Assembly: GCF_900105735.1 (NCBI RefSeq)
Contig: NZ_LT629793.1
Location: 6,572,001-6,636,000 of the forward strand
Direction: 5' to 3'
Source of the DNA: Pseudomonas yamanorum
GTDB taxonomy: Bacteria > Pseudomonadota > Gammaproteobacteria > Pseudomonadales > Pseudomonadaceae
DNA length: 64,000 nucleotides
Notes under the pieces: model-generated
Seen by the model: only the letters and a program-made list of their open reading frames with translations
What the model was told of the DNA's origin: nothing
The model's database searches: none
Shown here: positions 17,415 through 26,155 of the stretch, piece by piece
Position numbering within the stretch: position 1 is the stretch's first letter
Layout: each line of letters opens with the position of its first letter
Program-made: the position numbers and the translations under genes

Positions 17415-19052
17415 TCAGTGCGCTTGCGGGCGAATCAGCCGCAGCGGCGGGCCGGCGGCGGGCAGCTCCGAGGCGCCGGGGGCGGCCGCCAGCAAGGTCT
17501 GGGTGTAAGTATTCCGGGGGCGCAGCAGCACTTGCTCGGCAGTGCCGTATTCCACGACTTCACCCTGGCGCATCACCGCGATGTAGTCGCTGATCTGCGC
17601 CGCCACCCGCAGGTCGTGGGTGATGAACAGGATGCTCAGGTTCAGGCGCTGTTGCAGTTCCGCCAACAGCTCCAGCACCTGTTTCTGCACCGAGACATCC
17701 AGGGCCGACACGCTCTCGTCGGCGATCAACACTTCCGGGCGCATCGCCAGGGCGCGGGCGATGCCGATGCGCTGGCGCTGGCCGCCGGAGAACTGCCGGG
17801 GCTTGCGCTTGAGGGCGTCGCGCTTGAGTCCCACTTGTTCCAGCAAATCACCGGCTTCGGCCCACGCATCCTTGGCCGACAACCCACGCAGTTGCGCCGC
17901 ACGGGCGATGATGTCACCCACCCGATGCCGAGGATTGAGGGAGCCATACGGGTCCTGGAAAATCATCTGGATCCGCCGCCGATTGGCCGCCAGCGCCGAG
18001 CCGCGCAGAGCCAGGAAGTCGGTGTCGCCGACCCACACATGGCCACTGTCGCTGTCCACCAGGCGGATCGCCGCTTTCACCAATGTACTTTTCCCCGAGC
18101 CCGACTCGCCCACAATCGCCAGCGTCTTGCCCCGAGGCAGTTGCAGCGAGACATTGCGCAACGCAGCTACCGAGCTGCCGCCGACGGTGTAGGTCTTGGT
18201 CAGGTTCTCGATGCGCAACGCCAGGTCGCCGTCGGCACTCGGTTTGTGCAGCTCTGGATGCAGCGCCGGCACCGCCGCAATCAGCTTGCGGGTGTAGGCG
18301 TGGGCCGGGGCGTTCAGCACCTGGTCGCGCTCGCCGATTTCCACCAGCCGGCCACCTTCCAGCACCGCGATACGGTCGGCAATCTGCGCCACCACGCCGA
18401 AGTCATGGGTGATAAACAGAATGCCGTGTTGCCCGCGACCGCGCAGTTCACGCACCAGCTTCAGTACTTGCGCCTGAGTGGTCACATCCAGCGCCGTGGT
18501 AGGTTCGTCGGCGATCAGCAAATCCGGGTTCATTGCCAGGGCCATGGCAATCACCACCCGCTGGCATTGGCCGCCGGACAGTTGATGGGGAAAGCTGTTG
18601 GCGATGCGTGGCGGGTCCGGCAGTTGCGTCGATTCCAGCAGCGCCAGCATGCGCTCGCGACGTTCAGCGGCAGGCATCTGCGGCGCGTGAATATCGAAGA
18701 TCTCTTCCACTTGCTTGCCGATGCGGATCGCCGGGTTCAGCGCCGCCATCGGCTCCTGGAAAATCATCGCGATGCGGTTGCCCCGCAACTGGCGCAAACG
18801 TTCCTCATCGAGGGTACACATGTCATCGCCGAGAAAGTCGATCACGCCTTCGGTATGCCGCAAACCCTTGGCGTAGTCGCCCATGATCGCCGCCGACAGC
18901 ACGGACTTGCCCGAGCCGGACTCACCGATCACGCACAGGGTTTCACCCTTGCGCACCTCCAGGCTGATGCCCTGCACCGCATGGCCGCGGTCGGCACCGG
19001 CGGGCAGTTCGATGGACAGGTTCTGCACCCGCAGCACTTGTGTGGGGTTCAT
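17415..19052 (-). CDS. Oligopeptide/dipeptide-type ABC transporter ATPase, fused DppD-DppF
   Basis: 545 residues holding two complete ATPase domains in one chain. The first has Walker [10 protein letters not shown], signature LSGGQCQRV and Walker [10 protein letters not shown]; the second has [18 protein letters not shown] and DESVSALDV. The second Walker B and signature are standard for DppF/OppF. Start ATG at 19052, two bases after the stop of the permease gene and with GGAG 6 bases upstream. Such fused ATPases (GsiA-like) power peptide, glutathione, nickel or opine importers. Belongs to the binding protein-permease-permease-ATPase-porin unit. Confidence 0.93.
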   Translation of the reverse strand: MNPTQVLRVQNLSIELPAGADRGHAVQGISLEVRKGETLCVIGESGSGKSVLSAAIMGDYAKGLRHTEGVIDFLGDDMCTLDEERLRQLRGNRIAMIFQEPMAALNPAIRIGKQVEEIFDIHAPQMPAAERRERMLALLESTQLPDPPRIANSFPHQLSGGQCQRVVIAMALAMNPDLLIADEPTTALDVTTQAQVLKLVRELRGRGQHGILFITHDFGVVAQIADRIAVLEGGRLVEIGERDQVLNAPAHAYTRKLIAAVPALHPELHKPSADGDLALRIENLTKTYTVGGSSVAALRNVSLQLPRGKTLAIVGESGSGKSTLVKAAIRLVDSDSGHVWVGDTDFLALRGSALAANRRRIQMIFQDPYGSLNPRHRVGDIIARAAQLRGLSAKDAWAEAGDLLEQVGLKRDALKRKPRQFSGGQRQRIGIARALAMRPEVLIADESVSALDVSVQKQVLELLAELQQRLNLSILFITHDLRVAAQISDYIAVMRQGEVVEYGTAEQVLLRPRNTYTQTLLAAAPGASELPAAGPPLRLIRPQAH

Positions 19053-19054
19053 GC

Positions 19055-19891
19055 TCAACTCCTTGCGCCTTTCTGGGCGTGTTCATCCAGGCCGTCCGCC
19101 AACAGGCTCAGGCCCAGCATCAGGGTGGAGATGGCGATGCACGGGAAGATCACCAGGTGCGGGAACGCGATGGCCATGGCGCGGCCGTCGTTGATCATGC
19201 CGCCCCAGTCCGGTGTCGGTGGTGGCAGGCCGAGGCCGAGGAAACCCAGGGCGCCGATCATGATCGCGGTGTAGCCGATGCGCAGGCAGAAATCGACAAT
19301 CAACGGCCCGCCGCAGTTGGGCAGGATTTCCACCAGCATGATCCGCAGCGATCCTTCGCCCTGGGTGATGGCGCTGAGCACGTAGTCTCGCGAGCGGATG
19401 TCGATGGTCAGGGCGCGCATGATCCGGAAGATCGCCGGCGCGCTGGTGAAGGTCACCGCAATCAGGATATTCAGCGCCGAAGCACCGAGGGCGATGATGA
19501 TCACGATGTACAACACCAGCACCGGGAACGACAGCACCGTGTCCGCTACATACGACAGCACACTGTCGACCCAGCCATTGAAGTAACCGGCGCACAGGCC
19601 CATTGCGATGCCGACGGCAAAGGCGGTGAGGGTGGCGAGAATCGACCAGAACAACACGGTACGGGTGCCCCAGATCAGCCGCGAAAGAATGTCGCGGCCG
19701 ATCATGTCGGTGCCCAGCAAGAAGCTCTGGCCGTTGTCGCCTGCGGTCATTGGCGTGAGCAAGGGCGTGAAGCTTTCCAGCGGATCATGGGGCGCGATCC
19801 ACGGCGCAAACAGCGCAATCAGTACCCAGCCGCCCACCAGCAGCAGGCCGAGCAGCGCCAAGGGATGTTTAAAGGATTGCAGGACATTCAT
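19055..19891 (-). CDS. ABC transporter permease, DppC/OppC-like
   Basis: 278-residue inner-membrane permease of the BPD_transp_1 family. The conserved DppC N-terminal pattern (IAPHDP, then LGTDMIGRDILSRLIWGTRT) is present, and the EAA loop that docks the ATPase reads RDYVLSAITQGEGSLRIMLVEILPN. About six membrane helices. It overlaps the upstream DppB-like gene by 4 bases and lies 2 bases from the ATPase gene, so the three are translationally coupled. Confidence 0.93.
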   Translation of the reverse strand: MNVLQSFKHPLALLGLLLVGGWVLIALFAPWIAPHDPLESFTPLLTPMTAGDNGQSFLLGTDMIGRDILSRLIWGTRTVLFWSILATLTAFAVGIAMGLCAGYFNGWVDSVLSYVADTVLSFPVLVLYIVIIIALGASALNILIAVTFTSAPAIFRIMRALTIDIRSRDYVLSAITQGEGSLRIMLVEILPNCGGPLIVDFCLRIGYTAIMIGALGFLGLGLPPPTPDWGGMINDGRAMAIAFPHLVIFPCIAISTLMLGLSLLADGLDEHAQKGARS

Positions 19892-20841
19892 TGGGAACCT
19901 CCGCCAAGGCTACGCAGGGTGATGCGCGGGTTGAGCCAGGTGTAGGCCAGGTCCGAGAAGATCTTGGTGATGCCCACCACCACGGCACTGACCATCGCGC
20001 AGGCCTCGATCAGGTACACGTCGTGGTTAAGCGAGGCGGTGTACAGCAGCGAGCCGAAGCCCTTGTAGGCGAAGAACACCTCCACCACGATCACGTTCGA
20101 CAGCAGCCACGGGATGTACAGCATGATCACCGTGACTGGCGCGATCAGCACATTGCGCAGGGCATGGCGCAGCACGATGCGCGAGGTCGATGCGCCCTTG
20201 AGCCGCGCGGTGCGGATGTACGGCGCCTGCATCACTTCCACCATCGAAGCGCGGGTGATGCGCGCCAGGTAGCCGATGCCGAACAGGCATAGCACCATCA
20301 AGGGCAGCACCAGTTCCACCGCACTGAAACCCTCGCTCATGCTGCTGACGCCGGGCAGCCAATTGAGCCAGAACACAAAGATCGCCGAGACGAATACCGC
20401 GCTGGCAAAGTCGGGAATCGAGGTGGTGACAATCGACAGAAACGACACGAGGCGGTCCAGTACCGAGCCCTGGCGAATCCCGGCGAGCACGCCCAGGGTC
20501 AACGCCACCGGCACCATCACCAGCAAGGCCAGGCCGGCCAGGGTCAGGGTTTGCGCGAGGTTCGGCAGCAGCAGCTTGATCACCGATTCGCGAAAGTACA
20601 CCGAGGTGCCCCAGTCGCCGCTGACAAAATCCTTGAGCCACACCAGGTAGCGCCACACAAAGGGTTGGTTGTAGCCGTGTTCCACCAGCCACGCCGCGCG
20701 CTGGTCGGCGGCGGAGTAGGGGCCGAGGACGTTGATCGCCACGTCTTCGATGTTCAGTTCCAGGGCCAGGAACACGATCAATGACACCGACAGCAGGGTC
20801 GCCACCAGCGCCAGCAACTTGCGCATCAGAAAATGAGCCAT
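19888..20841 (-). CDS. ABC transporter permease, DppB/OppB-like
   Basis: 317-residue inner-membrane permease. Opens with the typical MAHFLMRKLLALVATLLSVS helix and contains the DppB block PFVWRYLVWLKDFVSGDWG followed by a REs segment. The ATPase-docking EAA loop reads APYIRTARLKGASTSRIVLRHALRN. Pairs with the DppC-like permease encoded 4 bases into its 3' end. Follows the binding-protein gene by 67 bases. Confidence 0.93.
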   Translation of the reverse strand: MAHFLMRKLLALVATLLSVSLIVFLALELNIEDVAINVLGPYSAADQRAAWLVEHGYNQPFVWRYLVWLKDFVSGDWGTSVYFRESVIKLLLPNLAQTLTLAGLALLVMVPVALTLGVLAGIRQGSVLDRLVSFLSIVTTSIPDFASAVFVSAIFVFWLNWLPGVSSMSEGFSAVELVLPLMVLCLFGIGYLARITRASMVEVMQAPYIRTARLKGASTSRIVLRHALRNVLIAPVTVIMLYIPWLLSNVIVVEVFFAYKGFGSLLYTASLNHDVYLIEACAMVSAVVVGITKIFSDLAYTWLNPRITLRSLGGGSQ

Positions 20842-20908
20842 GGGTGCATGCTCCGACTGTTCAAGGGATGCCTGCCCGAATGCGGGCAGGAAGCAGGGCG
20901 CGCTTGAA

Positions 20909-22534
20909 TCAAGCGCTCATCCACACACTGTCCATCGGGTAGAAGTCGGAAGGGTGCACCTCGAAGCCCTGGACCTTTTTGCTCACGGCGGTGAACTTGT
21001 CACCCCAGAACGGCTGCACGATCACGCAGGCGTCCTGCAGGATGCGTTCGACATCTTCCATCGCCACGGCGCGCTGTTTCGGGTCGATGATGCCCATGGC
21101 TTTGTCCAGCGCGGCATCGAACGCCGGGTCGCTGTAATGGCTTTCGTTCCAGGCACCACCGCCACGGTAGGCCAGCTCAAGGGACATGACCCCGAGCGGA
21201 CGATGGGCCCAGTAGGTCAGGCTGAAGGCGGCCTTGTCCCAGATCGGCCAGTACTGTGCAGCGGGGATCACTTTGAGATTGATGCGGATCCCGGCTTCCA
21301 GGCAGTTCTGTTGCAGGATCTGCGCGCAGTCCTGCTCATAACGGCCTTGGGTATTGCCGACGATCAGGTCGATGTCGATGCCGTTCGGGAAGCCGGCCTC
21401 GGCCAGCAGCTGCTTCGCCGCCGCCACGTCGCGGTTGCGCTTGGGCAGCGGGAAATATTCGGGGTGGGAGGGCGCCACATGATGGTCTTCGCCAAGGGTG
21501 CCCATGCCGCGATAAGCGATCTTCAGCATCTGCGCGTTGTCGGCGCACAGCACCACGGCCTTGCGGATGCGCAGATCGGTGAAGGGCTTCTGGTCGCAGG
21601 CCATGCGCATCACCACGGTTTGCGCGGATTTGCAGGTGAGCAACTGTGCACCGGGCAAACGCTTGGCCAGGTCCAGCTCGGCCACGGTTACGCGGTACAG
21701 CACGTCCACTTGCCCGGCTTGCAGGGCGGCGAGGTGAGTGGATACGTCGGTGCCCATGTCGACGTAGCGCAGTTCGTCGAGGTTGGCCGGCTTGCCCCAA
21801 TAATCGGCGCGCTTGGCGAAAGTCGCCTGCTTGTTCACCGCGAACGACACCAGCTTGAACGGCCCGGTACCCAGCGGGTTTTTCGCCCAGTCGTCACCGG
21901 CCTTGAAGCTGCGGTGCACGATGGCGCAGGTGAAGGCATTGAGCATTTCCGGGATCGCCAGGATTGGCCGCTTGAGCACCAGGCGGAACTGGAATTCGCT
22001 GACTTTCTCGAAGGCCTTGATGTCCTGGAATGCGGTGCGATTCACCGACTTGGAGTCGGCGGCAATCCAGCGTTCGATATTGTGCTGCACGTCGTCGACG
22101 TTGAAGGTGTCGCCGTTGCTCCACTTCACGTTCTGGCGCAGGTTGAAGGTCCAGGTGGTGAGGTCTTCCGACGGGCTCCAACTCTCGGCGAGATACGGGT
22201 GGGTGATGTTGTCAGCGTCGACCCAGGTCAGGTATTCCACCGAGTTGCGCAACAGGTTCGAGGCTTCGATCCAGGTGATGAGCATCGGGTCCTGGATTTC
22301 CTGGATCGCGCAGGCAAACCGCAGGCTGCCGCCCTGGCGCGGCTCGGCGGCCTGGGCGTCATTGCCCAGCAGTGCGGAGCCGAGAAAGGTGCTGGCGCTG
22401 GCGACGGTGATGCCCAGCAGCGCGGCGGTGCGCAGGAATTGGCGGCGGTTGATTTCGCCGCTTCGCACTTGGGCACACAGATCATTTACGGCTGGATGCG
22501 GCGCGGTGCCGTCCAGGGTAGTCAACTCTTTCAT
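20909..22534 (-). CDS. ABC transporter substrate-binding protein, family 5 (peptide/nickel/opine type)
   Basis: 541-residue extracytoplasmic solute receptor (SBP_bac_5). It carries a twin-arginine-type signal: Arg30-Arg31 in INRRQFLRTAALL, a hydrophobic core and cleavage near NDAQA, after an unusually long N-region. Family features include YLAESWSPSEDLTTWTFNLRQNVKWSNGD and DVQHNIER. Tat export would imply folding in the cytoplasm before export. Ligand unknown: peptides, opines, nickel chelates or betaine-like compounds are all bound by this family. First gene of the importer part of the leftward unit. Confidence 0.92.
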   Translation of the reverse strand: MKELTTLDGTAPHPAVNDLCAQVRSGEINRRQFLRTAALLGITVASASTFLGSALLGNDAQAAEPRQGGSLRFACAIQEIQDPMLITWIEASNLLRNSVEYLTWVDADNITHPYLAESWSPSEDLTTWTFNLRQNVKWSNGDTFNVDDVQHNIERWIAADSKSVNRTAFQDIKAFEKVSEFQFRLVLKRPILAIPEMLNAFTCAIVHRSFKAGDDWAKNPLGTGPFKLVSFAVNKQATFAKRADYWGKPANLDELRYVDMGTDVSTHLAALQAGQVDVLYRVTVAELDLAKRLPGAQLLTCKSAQTVVMRMACDQKPFTDLRIRKAVVLCADNAQMLKIAYRGMGTLGEDHHVAPSHPEYFPLPKRNRDVAAAKQLLAEAGFPNGIDIDLIVGNTQGRYEQDCAQILQQNCLEAGIRINLKVIPAAQYWPIWDKAAFSLTYWAHRPLGVMSLELAYRGGGAWNESHYSDPAFDAALDKAMGIIDPKQRAVAMEDVERILQDACVIVQPFWGDKFTAVSKKVQGFEVHPSDFYPMDSVWMSA

Positions 22535-22968
22535 AAGCCTCTCCGGTACTTGCGAATGTGCGTTTTTTTGTTGAACCGCAAGGGTCAGTGGCGAGCGCCG
22601 GGCAGGCGCGAGCGTGACCGCTGTGAAGCCGGCAGAAGAACAAGGCGCAACGAAGTCGGGAGGGTGGCAATGGGACGGGACATAGGGCAGCTCTCATGTT
22701 GTTTTTATTAGAGATGCCCGCAGTTTTGTCATTTGCGCAAAGATCGACAAACGACAAATTCTGCGTTGGAACGTTCTATAAACGCATGTTACTCACCGAT
22801 CCCAAGCCCACCCATCGATCTAAGGCCATTCATGCGTATGGCCCAAACTCACTCATGCGTAGCAGCTGTCGAGCCTTGGCGAGGCTGCGTTTGCGGTTTG
22901 CCTGATACACCGCTGCGCAGCCTCGCCAAGGCTCGACAGCTGCTACGGGGGTGTTTGTATCCTGGGGG
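22535..22968. other. Gene-free interval between M24 enzyme and ABC genes
   Basis: 434 bases with no convincing coding sequence. It contains the perfect inverted repeat listed separately at 22859-22946. The remainder near 22690-22800 is AT-richer (for example TGTTTTTATTAGAG) and is a plausible promoter region for the leftward ABC operon. I see no recognisable operator. Confidence 0.6.
22859..22946. repeat. Palindromic repeat of a third type (31-bp perfect arms)
   Basis: Arms 22859-22889 (starting GTAGCAGCTGTCGAGCCTTG) and 22916-22946 are exact reverse complements around 26 bases. Sequence differs from both other repeat families in the window but has the same doublet architecture, so it is probably a further REP class. 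Confidence 0.85.
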
Positions 22969-24192
22969 TTAGCGCAACAAGCGCAGGTCGAACGGGTAAT
23001 CGGAGAGCAACTCGATGCCGTGTTCGTGGATGTAGATCTGCTCTTCCAGCTTGACCCCTTCGCCGCCGTCATCGTGGCCGATGTAGCTTTCCACGCAGAT
23101 GGTCATGCCGGCTTCGAACACACCGTCGTAGCCCAGGGCATCAATGTCTTCGCGGTGCACCACGTAGGGGTATTCACCGGTCATGCCCACCCCGTGCACC
23201 AGGGCGAAGTAACGGTTGTTTTTGTAATGCTCGGGAATCTTCCAGGCCAGTTCCGCGTACTCCTTGAAACTGCGCCCGGCCTTGAGCATTTCCATATTGG
23301 TCTGCACCTGTTCGTAGGCCAGCTTGTACAGCTCCTGCTGCTTGGCGGTGGCGGCCTGTTCCCCGCAGAGGAAGGTCCGTGAAAAGTCGGCGTAATAGCC
23401 GAAACGCCCGACCACGTCAGTGTCCAGCGCCACCAGGTCGCCGGCCTCGATGGGCCGTGTGCTGCATTCCTGGAACCAAGGGTTGGTACGGGGCCCTGAA
23501 GACAGTAGGCGGGTCTCGACATAATCACCGTCGGTGGCGATCACGTGCTGGTGCAGGTGCGACCACAGTTCGTTCTCGCTGATGCCGGGGGTGAGCTTGC
23601 TTTCCATCAGCCGCACCCCGGCTTCGGTGGCACGCAGGCTGGCGCGGATCATCTTGAGTTCGTTCGGCACCTTGATGCAGCGCGCACGTTCCAGCGGTTC
23701 CTGGGCATCGAATATGTGATAGCCGAGCTTTTGCAGTTCGAAGGCCGCGGCCGAGGTGGCGCTCTCAATGGCGATGCGTTTGCCGCCGCCGCATTGACGC
23801 ACCAGTTCGTCGATTTCGGCGGCCCAGTCGGCGGTGACATTGCCCAGGAAACTTTCGCAGAAGTAATAGGAGATGGCCTTGGCCGGGCGCACTTCATCGA
23901 CGGTGTTGAGGGTTTCGGCCAGGTGCAGGCAACCGCCGAATTCGAACACCACCACCGGGCCTTCGGCCGGGATAAACGCATAGCGAGCCGGGTTGCGCGC
24001 CGAGTACACCTGCATGTTGCGCGAGCCGGTGGCGTAGCGCATGTGGGTGGGGTCGAACAGCACGCAGGCGGCGTAGTCGCGTTTTTTCAGTTCGTTGCGT
24101 ACCCGTTGCAAGCGGTCCAGCTGGATCTGCTGGATCTCGTCATAGGTAGGTTCGCAATCGGCGGGGTTGCGGTTGGGGCCGGACAGACTCAT
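22969..24192 (-). CDS. M24-family metalloenzyme, DddP-like (Xaa-Pro peptidase fold)
   Basis: 407 residues from the ATG at 24192 (AGGA 8 bases upstream). N-terminal creatinase-like domain and C-terminal pita-bread domain. All six dinuclear-metal ligands of the family are visible: Asp257 and Asp259 (LDTD), Asp269 (ADFSRT), His333 (HGVG), Glu368 (CVES) and Glu383 (KLEEQ). Several blocks (ETRLLSSGPRTNPWFQEC, TNMEMLKAG, final YPFD) closely resemble the DMSP lyase DddP as I remember it, and the DddP substrate Tyr is kept (Tyr328). The position of the DddP catalytic Asp (Asp377) is Gly339 here, so DMSP lyase activity is unlikely. A hydrolase acting on an N-blocked, betaine-like or dipeptide substrate is inferred. 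Follows the oxygenase gene by 52 bases. Confidence 0.82.
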   Translation of the reverse strand: MSLSGPNRNPADCEPTYDEIQQIQLDRLQRVRNELKKRDYAACVLFDPTHMRYATGSRNMQVYSARNPARYAFIPAEGPVVVFEFGGCLHLAETLNTVDEVRPAKAISYYFCESFLGNVTADWAAEIDELVRQCGGGKRIAIESATSAAAFELQKLGYHIFDAQEPLERARCIKVPNELKMIRASLRATEAGVRLMESKLTPGISENELWSHLHQHVIATDGDYVETRLLSSGPRTNPWFQECSTRPIEAGDLVALDTDVVGRFGYYADFSRTFLCGEQAATAKQQELYKLAYEQVQTNMEMLKAGRSFKEYAELAWKIPEHYKNNRYFALVHGVGMTGEYPYVVHREDIDALGYDGVFEAGMTICVESYIGHDDGGEGVKLEEQIYIHEHGIELLSDYPFDLRLLR

Positions 24193-24244
24193 GGGGTGTT
24201 CCTCGCAGGGCAAAGACGGTTTTTTAGTTTTTTGAGAGGGTGAA

Positions 24245-25126
24245 TCAGTCGAGCAACTGGTCGCTGCGGACCAGGTTGCGTTCGGCTTGCAGATGGGCTT
24301 CGGACAGGCGTCCGTAAAGCTGCTTGGTGCGCTGGGCGCGGCCGATGATTCCGGGCTTTTCGGAGTAGGCGAAGATCGCCGTGTTGCGCTCGGTGGCGCC
24401 TTCGACACGGGTGACGCGGTGCACCGAAAAACGCCCCTTGAAGATCTGCAAGTCGCCGGGGTTGAGTTCCAGTTCCTTTACCCGCGAACGGTCTTCGCCG
24501 CGTACCACCTTGCCCACTGCGCCGAGGTTCTCCTGGGAACGTGAGCGAATCATCGGCGCGTACTCGAACAGGCCGCCGGCCTCGGGCTTCTGGGTCATCA
24601 TGCTGACGATGAATTCATTGGTATCGAAGTGCCAGGGCTGCTCGGTGCCGTCGGGCATCACGTTGATCACCAGCCCCGCGAACGGGTCGGCGTATTCGTA
24701 GATTTCCGGCTCATCGAGGCAGGCGCCGATAAAGCGTTTCATCATCGGCGATACGTACAGCCGGTGGATGATCGCGTCCGGGGCAATCATGTCGCGGGTC
24801 ACAAAACCGCTGGTGCGCTCCATGAACGTACGGCGCGGGTCATCCTGGGGCAGGGAAGCGTCATCTTCGGTGAAGTAGGCATTGACCTTGCGCACCGAAT
24901 AGAACGTCTTGCCCGACAGCGCCAGGCCTTCCAGGCGTGCCTGTTCCAGCGCGGCGGGGCGCAGGAAGTTCTTCAGCAGGCAGCAACCGTCTTCGGCCAG
25001 TTCGGCCCGGGCGTGTTCGATCAGGGCCTGTAATTGAACATGGCCCGAATCATGTATGGGATACAGCTCGGTATTAATAATGTCGCTGATATCGCCCACT
25101 TCAGCGTCAGCAAGTTGAAGGCTCAT
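24245..25126 (-). CDS. 2-oxoglutarate/Fe(II)-dependent oxygenase
   Basis: 293-residue double-stranded beta-helix enzyme. The iron triad is His166-x-Asp168 (WHFDTNEF) and His236 (SVHRV), with Arg247 placed to bind the 2-oxoglutarate carboxylate. LNPGDLQIFKGRFSVHRV is the typical end of the core. The overall arrangement recalls the free-amino-acid halogenase/hydroxylase group (BesD/HalD), but the Asp of the triad is retained, predicting hydroxylation rather than halogenation. First gene of the leftward unit with the M24 enzyme and ABC importer, and divergent from a LysR gene. The likely role is to hydroxylate the imported compound or its breakdown product. Confidence 0.85.
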   Translation of the reverse strand: MSLQLADAEVGDISDIINTELYPIHDSGHVQLQALIEHARAELAEDGCCLLKNFLRPAALEQARLEGLALSGKTFYSVRKVNAYFTEDDASLPQDDPRRTFMERTSGFVTRDMIAPDAIIHRLYVSPMMKRFIGACLDEPEIYEYADPFAGLVINVMPDGTEQPWHFDTNEFIVSMMTQKPEAGGLFEYAPMIRSRSQENLGAVGKVVRGEDRSRVKELELNPGDLQIFKGRFSVHRVTRVEGATERNTAIFAYSEKPGIIGRAQRTKQLYGRLSEAHLQAERNLVRSDQLLD

Positions 25127-25140
25127 GCAAGACTCCCGGA

Positions 25141-25239
25141 ACTATCAGTTGGTGTTTTTTGGCTGACCCGATAGTTGCTGAACGAGGTGCAAAGTGGAAA
25201 TTACAAGTTGTGATCGAATCCATCGGGGAGGGCGATAGT
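25141..25239. promoter_or_regulatory. Possible LysR operator: repeated GATAGT elements
   Basis: The 114-base divergent gap holds ACTATC (25141-25146) facing GATAGT (25170-25175), a dyad of 35 bases overall, plus a third GATAGT (25234-25239) just before the LysR start. Position fits an autoregulated LysR site controlling the oxygenase gene. This is pattern only; hexamers of this length recur by chance. Confidence 0.3.
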
Positions 25240-25240
25240 T

Positions 25241-26155
25241 ATGTCGGGCGAACTGGATGGCACCCTGCTTAAAGTGTTTGTGGCAATTATCGAGTGCCAG
25301 GGTTTCTCGGCCGCCGCCGAGCGCCTGCACAAGACTCAATCCACCGTCAGCCAGAGCCTGCAGCGCCTGGAAGACATCGTCGGCACGCCGCTGATCCGCC
25401 GCACCAGCCGCTCGGTGGGCCTGACCCCTGGTGGCGAAACCTTTTTGATCTACGCCCGGCAGATCCTCAAGCTGCACAGCGAAGCCGTCAGCGCCGCGCA
25501 ATTGCCCAATGAACAGGTGTGCATCCACCTCGGCATGCCCGAGGACTACGCCGAGTATTGCCTGGGCGGGATGCTCAAGGACTTCCAGGCGCAGTTCGCC
25601 CAGGTACGGCCCGACGTGTGCTGCGAGATGTCCACGGCCTTGGTGGGGCGCCTGCAACGGGGCGAGCTGGACCTGGTGTTGGGGGTGGAACACGCCGGTT
25701 TGCAGGCTGGGGAATACCTGTGCGACGAGCCGCTGGTGTGGGTGGCGGCGCCCAGCTGGAGCTGCGTGGGGCGCCAGTCGGTGCCGCTGGCGGTGTATGC
25801 CGAGGGCTGTGCGTTTCGTGCGAATGCGGTGCAGGCGCTGGCTCAGTCCGGGCGCTCGTGGCAGGTGGTCTACACCAGCCAGAGTCCGCGGGGCATTGCG
25901 ATTGCGATCGAGCAGGGGCTGTCGGTCGGTGTGATGGCGCGCCGCCTGGTGCCACCCGACTGGCAGATTCTGGACGAGCGCCAGGGTTTCCCGCCGATTG
26001 CGCCGGCACGCCTGATGTTCTGGCGCTCAGCCGGTTGCCAGGTGCCGGAAGTGGATGCGCTGGTGGAGATTCTGCGCCGGCAATTGGGCCACTCAGGGCA
26101 TCTGGGCAGCCAGCGCCTCGGCAGTTTGTCGATGGGCCATGCGCTTCAGCAATAA
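25241..26155 (+). CDS. LysR-family transcriptional regulator
   Basis: 304 residues. N-terminal wHTH at about 7-65 (LLKVFVAIIECQGFSAAAERLHKTQSTVSQSLQRLE), then an effector domain. GGGGAG lies 10 bases before the ATG. Divergently transcribed from the oxygenase/M24/ABC set, with 114 bases between the starts, which is the standard arrangement for a LysR activator of the neighbouring operon. The C-terminal 20 codons overlap the convergent MFS gene by 63 bases. Confidence 0.9.
   Translation: MSGELDGTLLKVFVAIIECQGFSAAAERLHKTQSTVSQSLQRLEDIVGTPLIRRTSRSVGLTPGGETFLIYARQILKLHSEAVSAAQLPNEQVCIHLGMPEDYAEYCLGGMLKDFQAQFAQVRPDVCCEMSTALVGRLQRGELDLVLGVEHAGLQAGEYLCDEPLVWVAAPSWSCVGRQSVPLAVYAEGCAFRANAVQALAQSGRSWQVVYTSQSPRGIAIAIEQGLSVGVMARRLVPPDWQILDERQGFPPIAPARLMFWRSAGCQVPEVDALVEILRRQLGHSGHLGSQRLGSLSMGHALQQ

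Noticed and set aside
20840..22711. 623-codon open frame on the plus strand
   Set aside because: Antisense to the family 5 binding protein gene; no recognisable domain in the translation.
22969..24192. DMSP lyase DddP
   Set aside because: Strong block similarity and all metal ligands are present, but the position of the catalytic Asp is Gly339, so I do not call it dddP.
24245..25126. Radical halogenase (BesD/HalD type)
   Set aside because: The iron-binding Asp168 is retained; halogenases of that group have Gly at this position.
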